Assembly: GCA_046327715.1 (NCBI GenBank)
Contig: JAXLXY010000009.1
Coordinates: 62,001 to 126,000 of the forward strand
Direction of reading: 5' to 3'
Source of the DNA: JADJOM01 sp046327715
GTDB lineage: Bacteria; Gemmatimonadota; Gemmatimonadetes; Gemmatimonadales; GWC2-71-9
Length of the DNA stretch: 64,000 nucleotides
The notes beneath the pieces are model-generated. The model was not told where the DNA came from. It did not search any database and was given only the letters and a program-made list of their open reading frames with translations. This document shows positions 7,621 through 18,517 of the stretch, one piece after another (within the stretch, counting starts at the first letter, position 1; every line of letters starts with the position of its first letter). Made by a program: the position numbers and the translations under genes.

Positions 7621-9519
7621 ATGAGCCTGCTCGCTGGCATCACCTCACCCGCCGACCTCAAGCAGATCCCCCGCGACCAGCTCCCCGAGCTGGCGCGCGA
7701 GGTGCGCGAACGCCTGATCGACTGCTGCGCCGAGACCGGCGGGCACATCGGGGCGAGCCTGGGCGTGGTCGAACTGGCCATCGCGCTGCTCTACGAGTTC
7801 GACTCCCCCACCGACAAGATCCTGTGGGACGTGGGCCACCAGGCCTACGCCTGGAAGCTCCTCACCGGCCGCAACGCCGGCTTCCCGACCCTGCGGCAGA
7901 CCGGCGGGGTCTCGGGCTTCCTGAAGCGCTCCGAGAGCGAGCACGACGCCTTCGGGGCGGGGCACGCCGCCACCGCGATGTCGGCGGCGCTCGGGATGGC
8001 CACCGCCCGGGACCTGCGGGGCGGCAGCAACAAGGTGGTGGCGGTGGTGGGCGACGGGGCCCTGACCTGCGGACTCTCCTACGAGGGCATGAACAACGCG
8101 GGGCACTCCGACCGGGACATCATCCTGATCGTCAACGACAACGGGATGTCGATCTCCCCCAACGTCGGCGCCATCAGCAAGACCCTGGGCACCATCGCGG
8201 CGAGCCCGGCCACCAACCGGCTGCGCGAGCACATCAAGCACTGGACCTTCCGGCTGGGCAAGGTGTTCGGCCCCGAGGTGGTGGAGTTCGCCAAGAACCT
8301 CGAGGAGAGCGCCAAGAACCTCTTCTCCGACGGGATGTTCTTCGAGGAGCTCGGCTTCCGGTACTTCGGCCCCATCGATGGCCACGACCTCAAGAAGCTG
8401 ATCGACACCTTCCACTTCGTGAAGCCGATGACCGGCCCGCGGGTCATCCACGTCATCACCGAGAAGGGGAAGGGCTTCGCGCTCGCGGAGGCCAACAAGG
8501 AGAAGTGGCACGGCCTCGCCGCGTACGACCCCGAGACCGGCGAGCCCAAGAAGAAGGCGAGCGGCCCGCCGACCTGGACCCAGGTGTTCGGCGACGCGAT
8601 CACCCAGCTGGCGGCGGAGCATCCCGAGCTCGTGGCGGTGACGGCGGCGATGCCGAGCGGCACCGGGACCAGCATCTTCCAGAAGAAGTGGCCGGACCGG
8701 TTCTTCGACGTGGGGATCGCGGAGGGCCACGCGGTGACCTTTGCGGGCGGGCTCGCGGCCGAGGGCATCCGCCCCATGGTGGCCATCTACAGCACGTTCA
8801 TGCAGCGGGCCTACGACAACATCATCCACGACATCGCGGTGCAGCACCTGCCGGTGACGTTCTGCATGGACCGCGCGGGCCTGGTGGGCGAGGACGGGCA
8901 GACCCACATGGGGCTGTACGACATCGCCTACATGCTCGCGGTGCCGGGCATGACGGTGGCGGCACCCCGCGACGGCGACGAGCTGATCGGGCTGCTGCGC
9001 ACCGCGCTGGCCCACACGGAGGGCCCCTTCTCGCTGCGCTACCCGCGCGACAAGGTGCCGGTTGATCCGCGCCCCGCCGCCGAAGTGGCCGCAGTGCCCT
9101 ACGGCACCTGGCAGCTGCTGCGCGAGGGCAAGGACGTGGCCATCCTGGCGGTGGGCACCATGGTGGAGCCGAGCCTGCAGGCGGCCAGCCAGCTGGCGGC
9201 CGAGGGGATCGACTGCACCGTGGTCAACTGCCGCTTCCTCAAGCCGCTCGACAGCGGGATGCTGCAGGTGCTCGCCGCGCAGCACCGCACCTTCGTGACG
9301 GTCGAGGAGGGCACCATCGTCAACGGCTTCGGCGCCTACCTGGCGGAGACCCTGCAGACCACCAATCCCGAGGTCCGGGTGGTGGCCCTGGGTATTCCCG
9401 ACAAGCTGGTGGAGCAGGCGCCCCGTACCGAGCAGCTGGAGGCCTTCGGGCTCTCGGCCGGCGGGATCGCCCGCCGGCTCCGGGCGCTCCACAGCGAGGA
9501 GAGCGTCGAGGCGCGATGA
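7621..9519 (+). CDS. dxs: 1-deoxy-D-xylulose-5-phosphate synthase
   Basis: First enzyme of the MEP isoprenoid pathway, joining pyruvate and glyceraldehyde 3-phosphate with thiamine diphosphate. 632 residues, full length. Seen: the N-terminal GHQAYAWKLLTGR region, the thiamine-binding GDG...N motif (about residues 142-160), the central pyrimidine-binding domain with DRAGLVGEDGQTH and the C-terminal transketolase-like domain. dxr, the next enzyme of the pathway, is at 46665 in another operon. The stop overlaps nadK as ATGA. Confidence 0.98.
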   Translation: MSLLAGITSPADLKQIPRDQLPELAREVRERLIDCCAETGGHIGASLGVVELAIALLYEFDSPTDKILWDVGHQAYAWKLLTGRNAGFPTLRQTGGVSGFLKRSESEHDAFGAGHAATAMSAALGMATARDLRGGSNKVVAVVGDGALTCGLSYEGMNNAGHSDRDIILIVNDNGMSISPNVGAISKTLGTIAASPATNRLREHIKHWTFRLGKVFGPEVVEFAKNLEESAKNLFSDGMFFEELGFRYFGPIDGHDLKKLIDTFHFVKPMTGPRVIHVITEKGKGFALAEANKEKWHGLAAYDPETGEPKKKASGPPTWTQVFGDAITQLAAEHPELVAVTAAMPSGTGTSIFQKKWPDRFFDVGIAEGHAVTFAGGLAAEGIRPMVAIYSTFMQRAYDNIIHDIAVQHLPVTFCMDRAGLVGEDGQTHMGLYDIAYMLAVPGMTVAAPRDGDELIGLLRTALAHTEGPFSLRYPRDKVPVDPRPAAEVAAVPYGTWQLLREGKDVAILAVGTMVEPSLQAASQLAAEGIDCTVVNCRFLKPLDSGMLQVLAAQHRTFVTVEEGTIVNGFGAYLAETLQTTNPEVRVVALGIPDKLVEQAPRTEQLEAFGLSAGGIARRLRALHSEESVEAR

Positions 9520-10381
9520 ACCTCGGGGTCGTCGGGAATCCTCGCTACGCCGACCTCAAGGCGGTGCTCCGCGAGCTGGCGGCCCTCGCCCCGGCTCGCG
9601 GCGTGCGTTTGCTCACGGAGCCGAGCCTCGTCCCCCTGTGGGACGAGCTCCGGCCGCTGCTCGACCAGGAACGCCCGGACGCCCTGATCACCTTCGGCGG
9701 CGACGGCACCCTCCTCCGCGGCGCCCGCCTCCTGCACGGCCGCGAGGTCCCCATCCTCGGCGTGAACCTGGGCCGGGTGGGCTTCCTCACCACGGCCACC
9801 CGCGACCAGATCGCCGAGGCCTTCGAGGCCCTGCTCACCGGACGCTACGTCCTGGAGCGCCGGCTGGCGCTGCACGCCACGATCATCAGCGACGAGGGCG
9901 GGGTCCGCACCGAGCAGCTGGCGCTCAATGACGTCACGGTGCACAAGTCGGGCGTGGCCCGCGTGGTGCGCATCCGGCTGAGCGTCGACGGCGAGGAACT
10001 CGGCCCCTACAGCGCCGACGGCGTCGTCATCGCGAGCCCCACCGGCTCCACCGCCTACTCGCTGTCCGCCGGCGGCCCCATCGTGGCGCCCGGGGTCGAG
10101 GCCATGATCATCACCCCGGTCTGCGCCCACACCCTGGCGGTGCGCCCCGTGGTGGTGCCGCCCGACGCCACCATCTGCACCGAGCCGCTCTCCCCCGGCG
10201 CCGACGACCTGCTCGTCTCCTACGACGGCCAGCTGGGCACCACGCTCGCCGTGGGCGACCGGGTCTACGTGCGCCGTGCCACCAGCTGCGTGCTCCTGGT
10301 GCGGCTGGGCGGCGACGGCTACTTCACCCGGATGCGCCAGAAGCTCAACTGGGGCGACCTCTCCGAGCGCGAGGTGATCCG

Positions 10382-10385
<4 letters not shown>
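9516..10385 (+). CDS. nadK: NAD kinase
   Basis: Phosphorylates NAD to NADP using ATP or polyphosphate. 289 residues. The GGDGTLLRGA motif (about residues 61-70) and NLGRVGFL stretch mark the family; the conserved DGxxxxSPTGSTAYSLSAGGPI segment is intact near residue 170. In Bacillus-type clusters this position between dxs and recN usually holds tlyA and argR; here nadK alone fills it. Translationally coupled to both neighbours (ATGA, then GTGA). Confidence 0.96.
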
Positions 10386-12046
<1,661 letters not shown>

Positions 12047-12082
12047 GGCGGCTGGGCGGTTAGGCGGTTGGACGGTTAGGCG
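12047..12082 (+). repeat. Tandem octamer repeat after recN
   Basis: Four octamers in a row starting in the last codon of recN: GGCGGCTG, GGCGGTTA, GGCGGTTG, GACGGTTA, then a partial GGCG. The unit is related to the GGCGGCTC unit at 5193 and its complement at 20061. It lies between the convergent recN and permease genes. Confidence 0.75.
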
Positions 12083-12137
12083 TTACTGAGCAGGGTACCG
12101 ATGTGCGGCGCGCGTTTCGCGCCTCCCGACTCCACTG

Positions 12138-12200
12138 CCCGCTTCCCGTTTCCCGCTTCCCGTTTCCCGTTTCCCGTTTCCCGTTTCCCGTTTCCCGTTT
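12138..12200 (+). repeat. Tandem heptamer repeat (CCCGTTT)
   Basis: Nine perfect or near-perfect copies of CCCGTTT/CCCGCTT in the convergent gap between recN and the reverse-strand permease. The rest of the gap holds the octamer repeat and a 6-pair hairpin at 12107-12123. A second heptamer array with the same CCCGCTT-type unit is at 31431-31514. Low-complexity DNA of this kind can vary in copy number by slippage. Confidence 0.85.
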
Positions 12201-12222
12201 CCCGGTCTGTTTCACCATCACC

Positions 12223-13302
12223 CTATCTCCCGAGCAGTTCTCCCACCTCCGTCAGCCCCTCGCTCCGGTCGCAGGCGATCTTGATCGTCACCATGATCGG
12301 CACCGCGAGGATGGCGCCCGCCACGCCCCACAGCCACCACCAGAAGAGGAAACTGACAAAGATCACCACCGGCGAGAGCGGCAGCCGGCGGCCGAGGAGG
12401 TGCGGCGTGAGGAAGTTGGCCTCGAGGGCGTGCAGCGCCAGGTACGCCAGCGGCGGCGGCACCGCCTGGCCCGGTTCCGGGAAGGTCACCAGGGCCACCA
12501 TGGTGAGCAGCACCGCCATGGTGATCGGGCCGACGTACGGCACGAAGTTGAGCACCGCCGCGAGCGCGCCGAGCAGCACCGGCGTGGGCATCCCGAGCAG
12601 CGCGAACACCACGCCGCTCACGAGGCCGACGCCGAGGTTGATCAGCGTCACCGCCAGCAGGTAGCGCGAGATCTGCGCCTCGGTCTCCTGGACGATCGCG
12701 ATGACCCGGTCGGCTTCCTCTCGCGGCATCACCCGGGGCAGCTTGCGCAGGAAGTGATCGCCCGAAGCCAGGAAGAAGTACGCCAGCACCAGCACCACCA
12801 CCCCGCCCGCCAGCAGGTGCCACGCGCCGCCGAAGAGGGTCTCCGAGAGAGACGGCTGCCGGAGCGCCACCTGGGGGGCGTCCGAGCCGGCCACGTCGGT
12901 GATCTCGTCCACCTGGGCCGCGGTGCGCGTCACCTGTTCGACCGAGCGGATGATCTTCCGCACCCGGCCCTGCAGCACCTTGAGGTCCTGCGGGGCCCGG
13001 GCCACCCACGCGGTGGCCGGCGCCCACATCTGGTAAAGCGCCGTGCCGCCCCCGGCCACCAGCAGCAGCAGCACCAGCGCCGGCGCCACGGGCGCCGGGA
13101 CGCGCAGCCGGCGGAGCAGCCGCACCACCGGGAGGAGCAGCAGTGAGAGGAAGAGGGCGAGGACGATCGGGAGGACGAGGTCGCGGGCCAGGTGGAGGGT
13201 ATAGAGCACGGCCAGGACGAACAGCCCGCTCACCGCCACCGACCGGAACTCCGCGGTGCGGATCCGGTTGGCCAGGCTGGGGCGGTCGCCGGGACCGCTC
13301 AT
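12223..13302 (-). CDS. AI-2E family (PerM/TqsA-like) membrane permease
   Basis: A 359-residue multi-pass inner-membrane protein. There are hydrophobic segments at the N-terminus (two within about residues 15-65), another near residue 75, a hydrophilic central domain, and a cluster of further segments in the C-terminal half, which is the AI-2E exporter family topology. Members export signalling molecules or act as sodium/proton antiporters; substrate here is unknown. The start at 13302 is chosen because a longer frame would run into the neighbouring gene, which ends four bases upstream. Family call firm, function open. Confidence 0.85.
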   Translation of the reverse strand: MSGPGDRPSLANRIRTAEFRSVAVSGLFVLAVLYTLHLARDLVLPIVLALFLSLLLLPVVRLLRRLRVPAPVAPALVLLLLVAGGGTALYQMWAPATAWVARAPQDLKVLQGRVRKIIRSVEQVTRTAAQVDEITDVAGSDAPQVALRQPSLSETLFGGAWHLLAGGVVVLVLAYFFLASGDHFLRKLPRVMPREEADRVIAIVQETEAQISRYLLAVTLINLGVGLVSGVVFALLGMPTPVLLGALAAVLNFVPYVGPITMAVLLTMVALVTFPEPGQAVPPPLAYLALHALEANFLTPHLLGRRLPLSPVVIFVSFLFWWWLWGVAGAILAVPIMVTIKIACDRSEGLTEVGELLGR

Positions 13303-13306
13303 CCGC

Positions 13307-14890
13307 CTACCGCCACAGGCGCTGGTACCATCGGATCTCCAGTCGGGTGGTGCGGAACTTCTCCACCCGGCCGCCGGTGGCGGCATACACGTTGGTGTAG
13401 CGCCAGCTGGCATCGATCGGGAAGCCGCAGCGACGCCGCGGCTCGCATTCGTGTGCGGCGCGGCCCACGTAGCTCACCCCGATGCCGAGGGCCAGCGCGC
13501 TGCGGCGGGAGTCTGCCGCGAGGTCACTGGCCGAGACGCCGGGGATGGCGTCCTTGGCGCGGTAGTAGCGCGCCGCGTCGGCGCCGGCCACCCAGTAGTC
13601 CACCGATCCCGAGAGCGCGAATAGCGGCGCCAGTCGGAAGAAGGGCTGCGCGCCCAGGCTGAGAACGTCGCCGGCGTTGAAGGTGATGTTGGCCAGGTTG
13701 CTCGCCGGCGCGTAGGGCTGCCCCGGCAGCCCCACCCGCTTGACCCGCAGTGACGCGAATCGCACGGTGTACCCGCCGGTGAATCGCGCGCCCCAGCGCC
13801 CGCGGCCCACGTCGGCGGTGCCGGTGATCCCGGCCTCGTAGCGCCCATTCCCGGTGCCCACGTCGGTCAGCACCGCGGGGTTGTCCCGCTGGCCGGTCGG
13901 GAGCCGGAGGGTGCCGGTAACCGCCAGGCGGAGCCCGCCCGGGCGCGCCCCCTGCCGGTCCCAGCGGTCGATCAGGGTGTAGATGGCGCCCACGTCCATG
14001 TCGCCGGCCCGCTGGATCTTGGACTCCGCGAGCGGGAAGGCGGCGATCGGCCCGGCCAGGTCGGTGACGAAGCCGCCGAACTCCGCATCGGTGAGCCGGT
14101 TGTTGGCCAGCACCGGGTCGGTGAGCGCGGTGCCGACGCCGAGGGTGGTCACCAGGGTGTCGCTGAGGCCGCGGATGAGGTTCGTCAGCGCCACCCCGGT
14201 GGTGCTGGTGGCGCTGGGCAGGAAGTACGCGGCGGTGAGCGGGTCGGTGGTGATGCCGGCCAGCTGGTCGCGCACCGTGGCCGCACGGGCCTGGATGTCC
14301 CGTGCGAGGCTATCGAGCGCGGGATTGCCGGCGTAGCTTCCCCCGCTGATGCGCGCGCCGAGGTCGGCGAGCGCGGCGTCGAAGGTGGTGAAGAAGGTGG
14401 TGGCCCGGCCCTGGTCCAGGGCATTGCCGAGGGCCGGGTGCGCGGGGTTGAGCCCGCCGTCGGCCCCGGTGGAATCGAGGGCCAGCCGGGCCTGCACCCG
14501 GGTGGTCACCAGCGGTACCCGGGCAAACAGCGTGAGCTTCGAGGTGAGTCCCAGCGCGCCGCCGATGATCCCGCTGCCGATGGTGAGCTGGCCGTGGCTC
14601 TGCTGCCGGCCGAGGTTCAGGCGGTAGCCCGACTGCCCGAGCAGCTGGCGGAGAATCGAGTCGGCCGGCGCCTGGAACGGCAGGCGGTCGGCGCCGAAGG
14701 CGGGGCTGCCGAAGTCGGCGAGGTAGTCCCGGGTGCTGCCGTCGAGGAAGGTGCGGTCGGCGCTCTGGAACAGGCCGCCGAGGTCGAAGCGCAGGGTGCC
14801 CTTCGGCGCCCCGAGCGGTTCGAGCTGGGCGGCGAGGGACGTGGGCCACAGCAGGGTGACCGCGGCGAGCAGCCGCAGGAACCGAACCAA
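13307..14890 (-). CDS. Secreted outer-membrane beta-barrel-like protein, unknown function
   Basis: 527 residues from a TTG start with GGAGG four bases upstream. The N-terminus MVRFLRLLAAVTLLWP-type stretch is a clear signal peptide ending near SLAAQ. The mature part is rich in alternating Gly/aromatic/polar strands and asparagines, with many short strand-like segments, and finishes in a strand with aromatic residues (WYQRLWR), all typical of an outer-membrane barrel. No family is recognised with confidence. An ATG at 14950 is also in frame but would place 20 charged residues before the signal sequence and overlap the divergent galK start. Probably co-transcribed with the downstream permease (4-base gap). 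Confidence 0.7.
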   Translation of the reverse strand: MVRFLRLLAAVTLLWPTSLAAQLEPLGAPKGTLRFDLGGLFQSADRTFLDGSTRDYLADFGSPAFGADRLPFQAPADSILRQLLGQSGYRLNLGRQQSHGQLTIGSGIIGGALGLTSKLTLFARVPLVTTRVQARLALDSTGADGGLNPAHPALGNALDQGRATTFFTTFDAALADLGARISGGSYAGNPALDSLARDIQARAATVRDQLAGITTDPLTAAYFLPSATSTTGVALTNLIRGLSDTLVTTLGVGTALTDPVLANNRLTDAEFGGFVTDLAGPIAAFPLAESKIQRAGDMDVGAIYTLIDRWDRQGARPGGLRLAVTGTLRLPTGQRDNPAVLTDVGTGNGRYEAGITGTADVGRGRWGARFTGGYTVRFASLRVKRVGLPGQPYAPASNLANITFNAGDVLSLGAQPFFRLAPLFALSGSVDYWVAGADAARYYRAKDAIPGVSASDLAADSRRSALALGIGVSYVGRAAHECEPRRRCGFPIDASWRYTNVYAATGGRVEKFRTTRLEIRWYQRLWR

Positions 14891-14934
14891 GAAACCTCCG
14901 GGAGGACAGTCTGCAACGCGGACCGGCGTCGCCC

Positions 14935-16059
14935 GTGCGACAGGCAACATCGCTCTTTCGGGAGCGGTTTGGAAGCGCCCCGACGGTCCTGGTCTCCGCC
15001 CCGGGCCGCGTGAACCTGATCGGCGAACACCTCGACTACAATGGTGGTCCGGTGCTGCCCTTCGCCATCGAGCGGCGCACCGCGGCCGTGGCCGCCCACG
15101 GCGAGGGCTGGCGGGTGGTCTCGGCGGTGGATGGCTCCGTGCACGCGCTGGATCTCGAGGCGCCGCTCGGCGAGCACTGGACCGGGTACGTCGCGGGCGT
15201 GATCCGGGTGCTGGCACGGGCCGGGCTCGCGCCGCGCGGGGCACAGCTGGCCGTGGCGAGCACGGTGCCCATCGGGGCGGGGCTCTCGAGCTCTGCCGCG
15301 CTCACCGTCTCGGTGGCCCGGGCGCTGACCGGCCTCGCCGGCCGCCGCGTGCCGCCGGAGACGCTGGCGGAGGTGGCCTACCATGCCGAGCACGACGAGG
15401 TCGGCGTCAAGTGCGGGCGGATGGACCAGACCATCTCGGCCCTGGCCAAGCCGGGCTATGCGCTGCTGTTCGAGACCGCCACCGGCCGGCTCGAGCACGT
15501 GCCGCTGCCCAGCCGGGTCTGGGTCTTCGAGACCGGCGTGGCCCATCGCCTCACCGGCGGGGAGCTCAACACCCGCCGCCGCGAGTGCGAGGAAGCGCTC
15601 CGGCTGGTGGAGCGGCGCGGACCCGCCGCGCGGACCCTGGCCGACGTCCCGTACGACGACCTCGCCACCCTGCTGCGCGAGCTGCCGCCGCCGTTCAGCC
15701 TGCGGCTCCGGCATGTCGTCACCGAGACCGACCGGACCCGCCGCGTGGCGGCGGCGCTCGCCCGGCGGGATCTGCTCACCGCGGGGGGCCTGCTGGTGGC
15801 GGGCCACGCCTCGCTGCGGGATGACTACCAGTCGAGCTGCCCCGAGGCCGACCTGCTGGTCGACGCCCTGGTGCGTCACGGCGCGTACGGCGCGCGCCTC
15901 ACCGGTGCCGGATGGGGCGGGGCGGTGATCGCGCTGGCGCCCGAGGCCGCCGAACACGGCATGCTCACCGCGGTGCAGGCGGAGTATCGCGCGGCCTTCG
16001 GGCGGGTGCCCGCCGCCTGGGTCACCAAGGCGGCGGCCGGGGTGCGGAGTGAGAAGTAG
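14935..16059 (+). CDS. galK: Galactokinase
   Basis: GHMP-family kinase that makes galactose 1-phosphate from galactose and ATP in the Leloir pathway. 374 residues, normal length. The galactokinase signature GRVNLIGEHLDYNGG is at residues 24-38, the ATP-binding PIGAGLSSSAAL at 112-123 and the third GHMP motif LTGAGWGG near residue 322. The GTG start is used with no strong ribosome site. galT, galE and galM are not in the window, so the gene stands alone here; related sugar kinases of the same family are a less likely alternative. Confidence 0.9.
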   Translation: MRQATSLFRERFGSAPTVLVSAPGRVNLIGEHLDYNGGPVLPFAIERRTAAVAAHGEGWRVVSAVDGSVHALDLEAPLGEHWTGYVAGVIRVLARAGLAPRGAQLAVASTVPIGAGLSSSAALTVSVARALTGLAGRRVPPETLAEVAYHAEHDEVGVKCGRMDQTISALAKPGYALLFETATGRLEHVPLPSRVWVFETGVAHRLTGGELNTRRRECEEALRLVERRGPAARTLADVPYDDLATLLRELPPPFSLRLRHVVTETDRTRRVAAALARRDLLTAGGLLVAGHASLRDDYQSSCPEADLLVDALVRHGAYGARLTGAGWGGAVIALAPEAAEHGMLTAVQAEYRAAFGRVPAAWVTKAAAGVRSEK

Positions 16060-16129
16060 CCGGAGCCGCCGGAGTGAAGTCTGCGACGTTCCCGCGGACG
16101 ATGATCCCCTTCCCAGGAGCCCCGCCCCG

Positions 16130-17005
16130 ATGCGCACCTCCCTCACGGTCGTGCTGGCGCTGCTGACCCTCCCCACCACGCTTCCGGCCCAGGCCCGCGC
16201 CAGCGAACCGGGCGGCGTCACCCAGGTGATCGACGGGGCGCGGTTCACCATCGAGTACGCGCGGCCCCGCTCCCGCGGGCGCGACAGCCTGTTCGGCAAG
16301 GTGGTGAAGTGGGGGGAGGTGTGGACGCCGGGAGCCGACTGGGCCACCACGCTCGATGCCGGGAGGGACTTCACCCTGGATGGACACCCGGTGCCGAAGG
16401 GGCGGTATTCAGTCTGGATGGTGGTCCGCCCCTCGGGCGAGTGGACCCTCATCCTCGATCCGCGGCACCGGCGCTTCCACGAGAACCGGCCCGACTCGAT
16501 CGCCGGGCAGTTCCGGTTCCCGGTGCACACCGTGCAGGCGCCCTACGCCGACGCGCTGCTCTGGTGGTGGCCGGAGCTTCGACCGCTCGGGGGCACGCTT
16601 GCCATGCAGTGGGGCACCACGCGGGTGGCGGTGCGCATCGCGGTGGAATCGCGGTACCGGCTGGACATTTCCGCGGCCGACGCGGCGCCCTACCTCGGCC
16701 GGTACGAGTACCGCGAGGTGACGCCGGGCGACACCGCGACCCCGGAGCCGTTCCTGGTGACGCACCGCGACGGCGCGCTGTACGGCCAGTGGACGGTGGC
16801 CGACACCATGCCGTTCGTGCTGGTGCGCATCCGGCCCGACTGGTTCATTCCCCGCTGGCACTATCCCGGGGAGGGGCCGGACGTCTACGACGTGGACCCG
16901 ACGATGCTGTTCGAGTTCACCCGGCGGGACGGCCAGGTCTCGATCACCATTCGCGACCAGGTTGATTCGACCACGGCGGTGGCGCGGCGGGTGGCGCCAC
17001 GCTGA
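16130..17005 (+). CDS. Secreted DUF2911 protein
   Basis: 291 residues with an N-terminal signal peptide (cleavage near LPAQA). Residues about 30-150 match DUF2911: VIDGARFTIEYARP, then GKVVKWGEVWTPGADWATTLDAG and VPKGRYSVWMVV. The C-terminal 120 residues are an extra beta-rich domain of unknown type. DUF2911 proteins are periplasmic and have no assigned function. The longer upstream frame overlaps galK; the ATG at 16130 is preferred because the signal peptide starts there and AGGAG precedes it. Confidence 0.82.
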   Translation: MRTSLTVVLALLTLPTTLPAQARASEPGGVTQVIDGARFTIEYARPRSRGRDSLFGKVVKWGEVWTPGADWATTLDAGRDFTLDGHPVPKGRYSVWMVVRPSGEWTLILDPRHRRFHENRPDSIAGQFRFPVHTVQAPYADALLWWWPELRPLGGTLAMQWGTTRVAVRIAVESRYRLDISAADAAPYLGRYEYREVTPGDTATPEPFLVTHRDGALYGQWTVADTMPFVLVRIRPDWFIPRWHYPGEGPDVYDVDPTMLFEFTRRDGQVSITIRDQVDSTTAVARRVAPR

Positions 17006-17060
17006 GGGTCGCCCGCGTCCCCTTACGCGCGGCCATGCGTACAGTAGGTTCCGGGGCGCC

Positions 17061-17146
17061 GCTCGGGTGGCGAAACTGGCAGACGCAAGGGACTTAAAAT
17101 CCCTTGGGGAGCAATCCCCGTGTGGGTTCGAGACCCACCCCGAGCA
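17061..17146 (+). tRNA. tRNA-Leu (anticodon TAA)
   Basis: An 86-base class II tRNA. The acceptor stem pairs GCTCGGG (17061-17067) with CCCGAGC (17139-17145), discriminator A at 17146. The anticodon loop CTTAAAA places TAA at 17095-17097, reading UUA. A long variable arm (GGGGAGCAATCCCC) follows, and the T arm is GTGGG TTCGAGA CCCAC. The CCA tail is not encoded. TACAGT at 17040-17045 could be its -10 element. A possible terminator hairpin (GGGCCGC/GCGGCCC) is at 17185-17209. Confidence 0.97.
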
Positions 17147-17396
17147 CTTCCGAACCTGTTGTGGCGTTGCGGTGTCGTCACGGTGGGCCGCTCGATGTAT
17201 GGGCGGCCCGCTGACGTTGGTGGGCGGTTGGGCCGGTGCCTTGGGGCGGGCAAGTGCCCCGCGTGGCCGGCACTCCCTGCCGCGATCGTCTCACCCCCGC
17301 TTCAGCCCCACTTCAGTACCCGCCGCTCATATTGCCGGCACGATCGGCCCCGCGCGGGCCACGCCGGCCCCCTGGTCGCCGACCGGGGAGGTCGCC

Positions 17397-18509
17397 ATGC
17401 ATGCCGTCCACGCGGGTTACTGGCACCGGGTATGGCTCGTCCTCGCGGTGCTGCTCCTGGCCTTCCTGCTGCTCGCCCCATGTCCTGCGCCGCTCGAATC
17501 CCAGGCCGGTGCGCTGCGCTTCCGCTCGGTCAGCATCACCGATCCGCTCATGAACAACGAGGAGGCGTTCCGCCTGCTCGTGCCCGCGGACTGGCGGGTG
17601 AGCGGAGGCATCGACTGGCATCCCGAGCTCGCCACGCTCGCCTTCACCCGCCTCGTCCTGACCGATCCCCGGAGCCCGACCGCGCTCGAGGTCTTCCCGA
17701 GCATCCCCTACACCTGGAACGAGCGCGGGCTGCTCGGCGTCACCCCGGGCGGTCTCTATCTCGGCATGTACGCGGTGCCGCCGGTGGACGTGGACCGCTT
17801 TGTCCGGGAGATGCTGCTGCCATCCGTCCGGGGCGCGGTGGGGCCGCGGATCATCGGCCGGCAGGCGCTGCCGGCGATTGCGCGCCAGCTTGCCATCCAG
17901 CTGCAGGAGCCGGGCACCGTCAAGCAGACCGAGGCCGTCCGCACCCGCATCGCGTACCAGGAGGGTGGCCAGGCCATCGAGGAGGACATCTACTGCCTCA
18001 TGGTCTACTCCCGGACCCCCGCCGTGCCCGGGCTCACGCTCTGGGGCGCCGACCGGGTGTTCGGCTTCCGCGCGGCCGCCGGGCAGCTCGACCGGCAGGC
18101 GCCGGTGCTGCATGCCATCGCTTCGTCGGTGCGGGTGAACCCGCGCTGGTTCGCGCGGTACCTGCAGGCCCGGGAGGCCTGGGTGGCGGGACGAATGGAA
18201 GGGATCCGCCAGGCGGGCGAGCTGAGCCGCTATCTCAGCCGGACCAGCGCGGAGATCTCCGACATGCGGATGCAGGCGTGGCAGAACCGGCAGGCCGCGG
18301 AGGACCGGACCCACCAGCGGTTCAGCGAGTACATCCGCGGCGTCGGCACCTACCACGACCCCTACCAGGGGCGTGATGTCGAGCTGCCGACGGGCTACAG
18401 CGACGTGTGGGTGTCCCGGGCCGGCGAGTACCTCCTCGCCAATGACGCCAACCTCAATCCGAACGTGACCGCCGGCGGTACCTGGGAGCGGATGCCCGCG
18501 CGGCCGTAG
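17397..18509 (+). CDS. Secreted protein of unknown function
   Basis: 370 residues, preceded by GGGGAGG 5-6 bases before the ATG. The N-terminus is a signal peptide or membrane anchor (about residues 11-30, cleavage possible near LESQA). The middle resembles a beta-rich domain that handles scaled scores or fits (FRSVSITDPLMNNEEAFRLLVP); around residues 255-305 is a helical Q/R-rich stretch. The C-terminal 50 residues carry a GTYHDPYQGRDVELPTGY and GEYLLANDANLNPN pattern that I have seen at the ends of many uncharacterised bacterial proteins. I do not recognise a function. It stands alone between the tRNA and a convergent gene. Confidence 0.75.
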   Translation: MHAVHAGYWHRVWLVLAVLLLAFLLLAPCPAPLESQAGALRFRSVSITDPLMNNEEAFRLLVPADWRVSGGIDWHPELATLAFTRLVLTDPRSPTALEVFPSIPYTWNERGLLGVTPGGLYLGMYAVPPVDVDRFVREMLLPSVRGAVGPRIIGRQALPAIARQLAIQLQEPGTVKQTEAVRTRIAYQEGGQAIEEDIYCLMVYSRTPAVPGLTLWGADRVFGFRAAAGQLDRQAPVLHAIASSVRVNPRWFARYLQAREAWVAGRMEGIRQAGELSRYLSRTSAEISDMRMQAWQNRQAAEDRTHQRFSEYIRGVGTYHDPYQGRDVELPTGYSDVWVSRAGEYLLANDANLNPNVTAGGTWERMPARP

Positions 18510-18517
18510 CGGGCCGC

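Noticed and set aside
7645..9492. 615-codon reverse-strand open frame over dxs
   Set aside because: Shadow of dxs; translation is His/Arg/Gly-rich with no motif.
12103..13146. Forward frames over the permease and the heptamer array
   Set aside because: Their first residues are repeats of RFPFPVS from the heptamers and the rest is antisense to the permease.
16130..17005. DUF2911 gene as part of a galactose pathway
   Set aside because: It is a secreted protein of unknown role and no other galactose gene is nearby.
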